A DNA stretch of 64,000 nt. Origin: Channallabes apus (taxonomy: Eukaryota > Chordata > Actinopteri > Siluriformes > Clariidae). The stretch lies in assembly GCA_030522415.1 (NCBI GenBank), contig CM060107.1, forward strand, positions 21,922,071 through 21,986,070, written 5' to 3'. A program made the position numbers and the translations under genes. Numbering within the stretch: position 1 is the first letter of the stretch; the number at the start of each line of letters is the position of its first letter. A model generated the notes under the pieces. It saw only the letters and a program-made list of their open reading frames with translations. It did no database searches and was not told the origin of the DNA. Below are positions 54,401 to 57,400 of the stretch, piece by piece.

Positions 54401-57400
54401 CACAGATGTCAATTCCAGTAGTGTCTGGCAAACTCCAGAAACAATAGATAAAAGAAATGTAAAAAAAAAAATGTTTGTTGACATGATGTTCCTTCAGTCT
54501 ACTGTAAGTCTAAATTTTGTGATACCAGAACACTTTCATATTCATTTTTTTCATATTCACTTTCATTTTCATTGAAATGATCACCTCTCAACTATCCTCA
54601 ACACTGTGTCAGAAGCAAAATAAAAACCTTCTTTATTCTGATTTATTATAAGTCTAATCAACTTCTTAGTTACTGGCTCTGAAAATTTTTAGGGTTGGAA
54701 TTCGTTTTATTACAACTGCCTGGTTTAGAGAGGTCATACTTTCACCACATTCCATTTAGATATTCGTCTGATAAATACCCCAGTGAAACATGAAGTCATG
54801 GATGACCACTTAGAAGTTCCTAGACACTTCAAGAAGTAAAACAAAAAATGCAAACTTGCTTCAGTTGTGTTTCTTTACTTATAGTGATTCCCAATAACTT
54901 TCCCATGTTTTCATTTATTTTTAGAAAAAAAATACTTTAATAAAGTATATATTTATTTAATATTTTTAATGTGGGATTTGGCTAATTAACCACATTTTAA
55001 TAATCACTTTTTAATAAATTTTATATAGCGCACAAATCATTCTGGATCTGAATTTATATCAGTATGTCTTAACCCACCAAGTTTGCAGTGTCAACTTCAA
55101 ACGCTCTTTAAAATATCTTTATAGAATTGTAATAAAATTCTAATGAAGTTTGTACATCTTTTCATAAGAAAATGAAACATTTCTAGGACTCCAAACAATG
55201 AGTTAGTAAATGCATACTGTAAATGCGGTATGTTATTAATAACACTGTACTACAAGACAATTCAATATTTCACAATCAAATTCCAATTGTAATTTTTGTA
55301 AAGTTTTTTTGTCTTCTTGTTCATCTGATTTTCTATCCAATAAATGTTATTTTCTGAATGTTTATAATTTTAACCTTTAAAAAAATAACCTTTAAATATG
55401 GAAAATAAAGCTATAAACATGCAATTCTGGTTTGTTCTAAAACAGATTGAGATCATATCAGACTACACTAAATAGCCATCAGTCTTTTATGATGTGCAAA
55501 TTGGCTTAAAATAGCTATGATAGGTTCCACGTAAAGAGAGGAAAATAAAGATGCCCAACTCTTAAACTTCCTTATATGACCATAAAAAGCATTGTTACTG
55601 GCTTATCTATGAGCCATATAGACATGCAGAAAATACTGAAATGAGTCATCCATTTCAATTAGCGACCTGAAGTGTGTTGGCACTGATGTAAACACAGCAG
55701 TCTAAATGAGCAAAACCGAATTCCTGGGAAAACAAAAACACTAAATAAATAAATAACAACAAAAATTATCTTGATAAGAGATCTTGATAAGTGACAAGGG
55801 CTCAACACTACACATTGTCATCAGTTTTTAACCACATCAGATGTTCTACCATTGGGAAAATATTCTTGCTACAAAAGGAAAACTCATCAATACAACCCTG
55901 TGGGAATGATTTACTATCAGATTATCATGCAAATGAGGCTAGCACTTTAAAGCATAGTTTGATCCTAATAAAACATTCCAAATCAAGTTTAAACCATATT
56001 ATATATTTGTTTATTATATTTTGACATTTGTTGCTTACTTGCTTTTTTGGCTTTGTACACTCATGTCTATAGTTAGCCTCGCCTGTTCCTTGTTTCGCCT
56101 CTCTTTTTAGGCTCCATGGTTTTGCTATGTTCCTTGAGAAGTCATGCATATGCAAATCTGTAATGCTGAGCTCTGCTATTGAGTATTTCCTTGTTCTTTC
56201 CTGATCACACTATAATGTATCCCTATCTGGAGCCTGATTATGGATATGCCAGTGATGCAGTACATTTGTCTCAGTGCATTTGTTCTCTGACAGCAGCATT
56301 GAACTTTAACTATGGTTCAGTGAAAATTAATAATACAAATGCTCATCTTCTTGATATATTTCTGTGAATGCATGTTAAAAGAGCATGCTTTTTTATATTA
56401 ATGACGTTAGATTCCATGTGAAACAACTGTTCACTGGGTTTTATGCAAAGCAGTGCAGCATTCTGACTGACTTCAAATGCCCACATTATGGGATACTCAG
56501 TATGCATTACTGTATGTCTCTAGTAAGAAGTATTGAAAGCCAATTGAATTATTCTAGAACAATATATTTCATAACCTAACCTGTATGCGTTTACTTCCTC
56601 ATTGTTTGGAGTCCTAGAAATGTTTTCATTTTCTTTTCTGAAAAGATGTGAAAGTCTCCCTTTTCATGTGACAAGATGTGAAAAGATGTGACAAGACCGC
56701 CTTGACTTCAACCATCAGGAACTTATCAAACTATGTGTCAGGACTAAATAACAAAAATCAGGCCCAGACTGAAGATACCAACTACATCTAAGTAACCTTG
56801 TATGATCCACAAATGAAGATGGTTAAATATTATTCTTTTGCCAAACATCCTGTTTGAAAACACAGGTTAGGTTCATTGTGCTAATAGAGAGAAACAGTGA
56901 GGAGAAACTGCAATGTATACAACATAACTCACTCACGTTCTCAGGAGGTTAAAATGGTTACAGTATATTCATAAAAGTGTTTATCATACTGTGTATTTAA
57001 AAATAAAACAGAGATAAAAAACAGTGAATATTCACAAAGCAATTAAACGAAGCATAAAGCTATATGTCCTTCACTTGTCACCCATTAACGGAAAACAAGA
57101 CTACAATTTTTTTTTTTCATTCTTACACTTGCTGCACCCACGGATGCTTCTGTACACTTTGACATACTAACTTTATTAACGTACAGCTCTCAGTGCATGC
57201 TTCTTCATTCAGTAAAGTACTGAACAATCAAATAAGAAAGAAATATAGAAGAAAGAAAGAAATGTAGACTTTAGATTTTATCACACACCCCAGTGACCCC
57301 AAATCATCTGTTCAGAGAGGTGCACTGAAGCATACTTCTACACTTTTTGTCCTTTCATCCTGAACGTTGCTGCAATTTTAATCAATGCAGCCTAAGGTAA

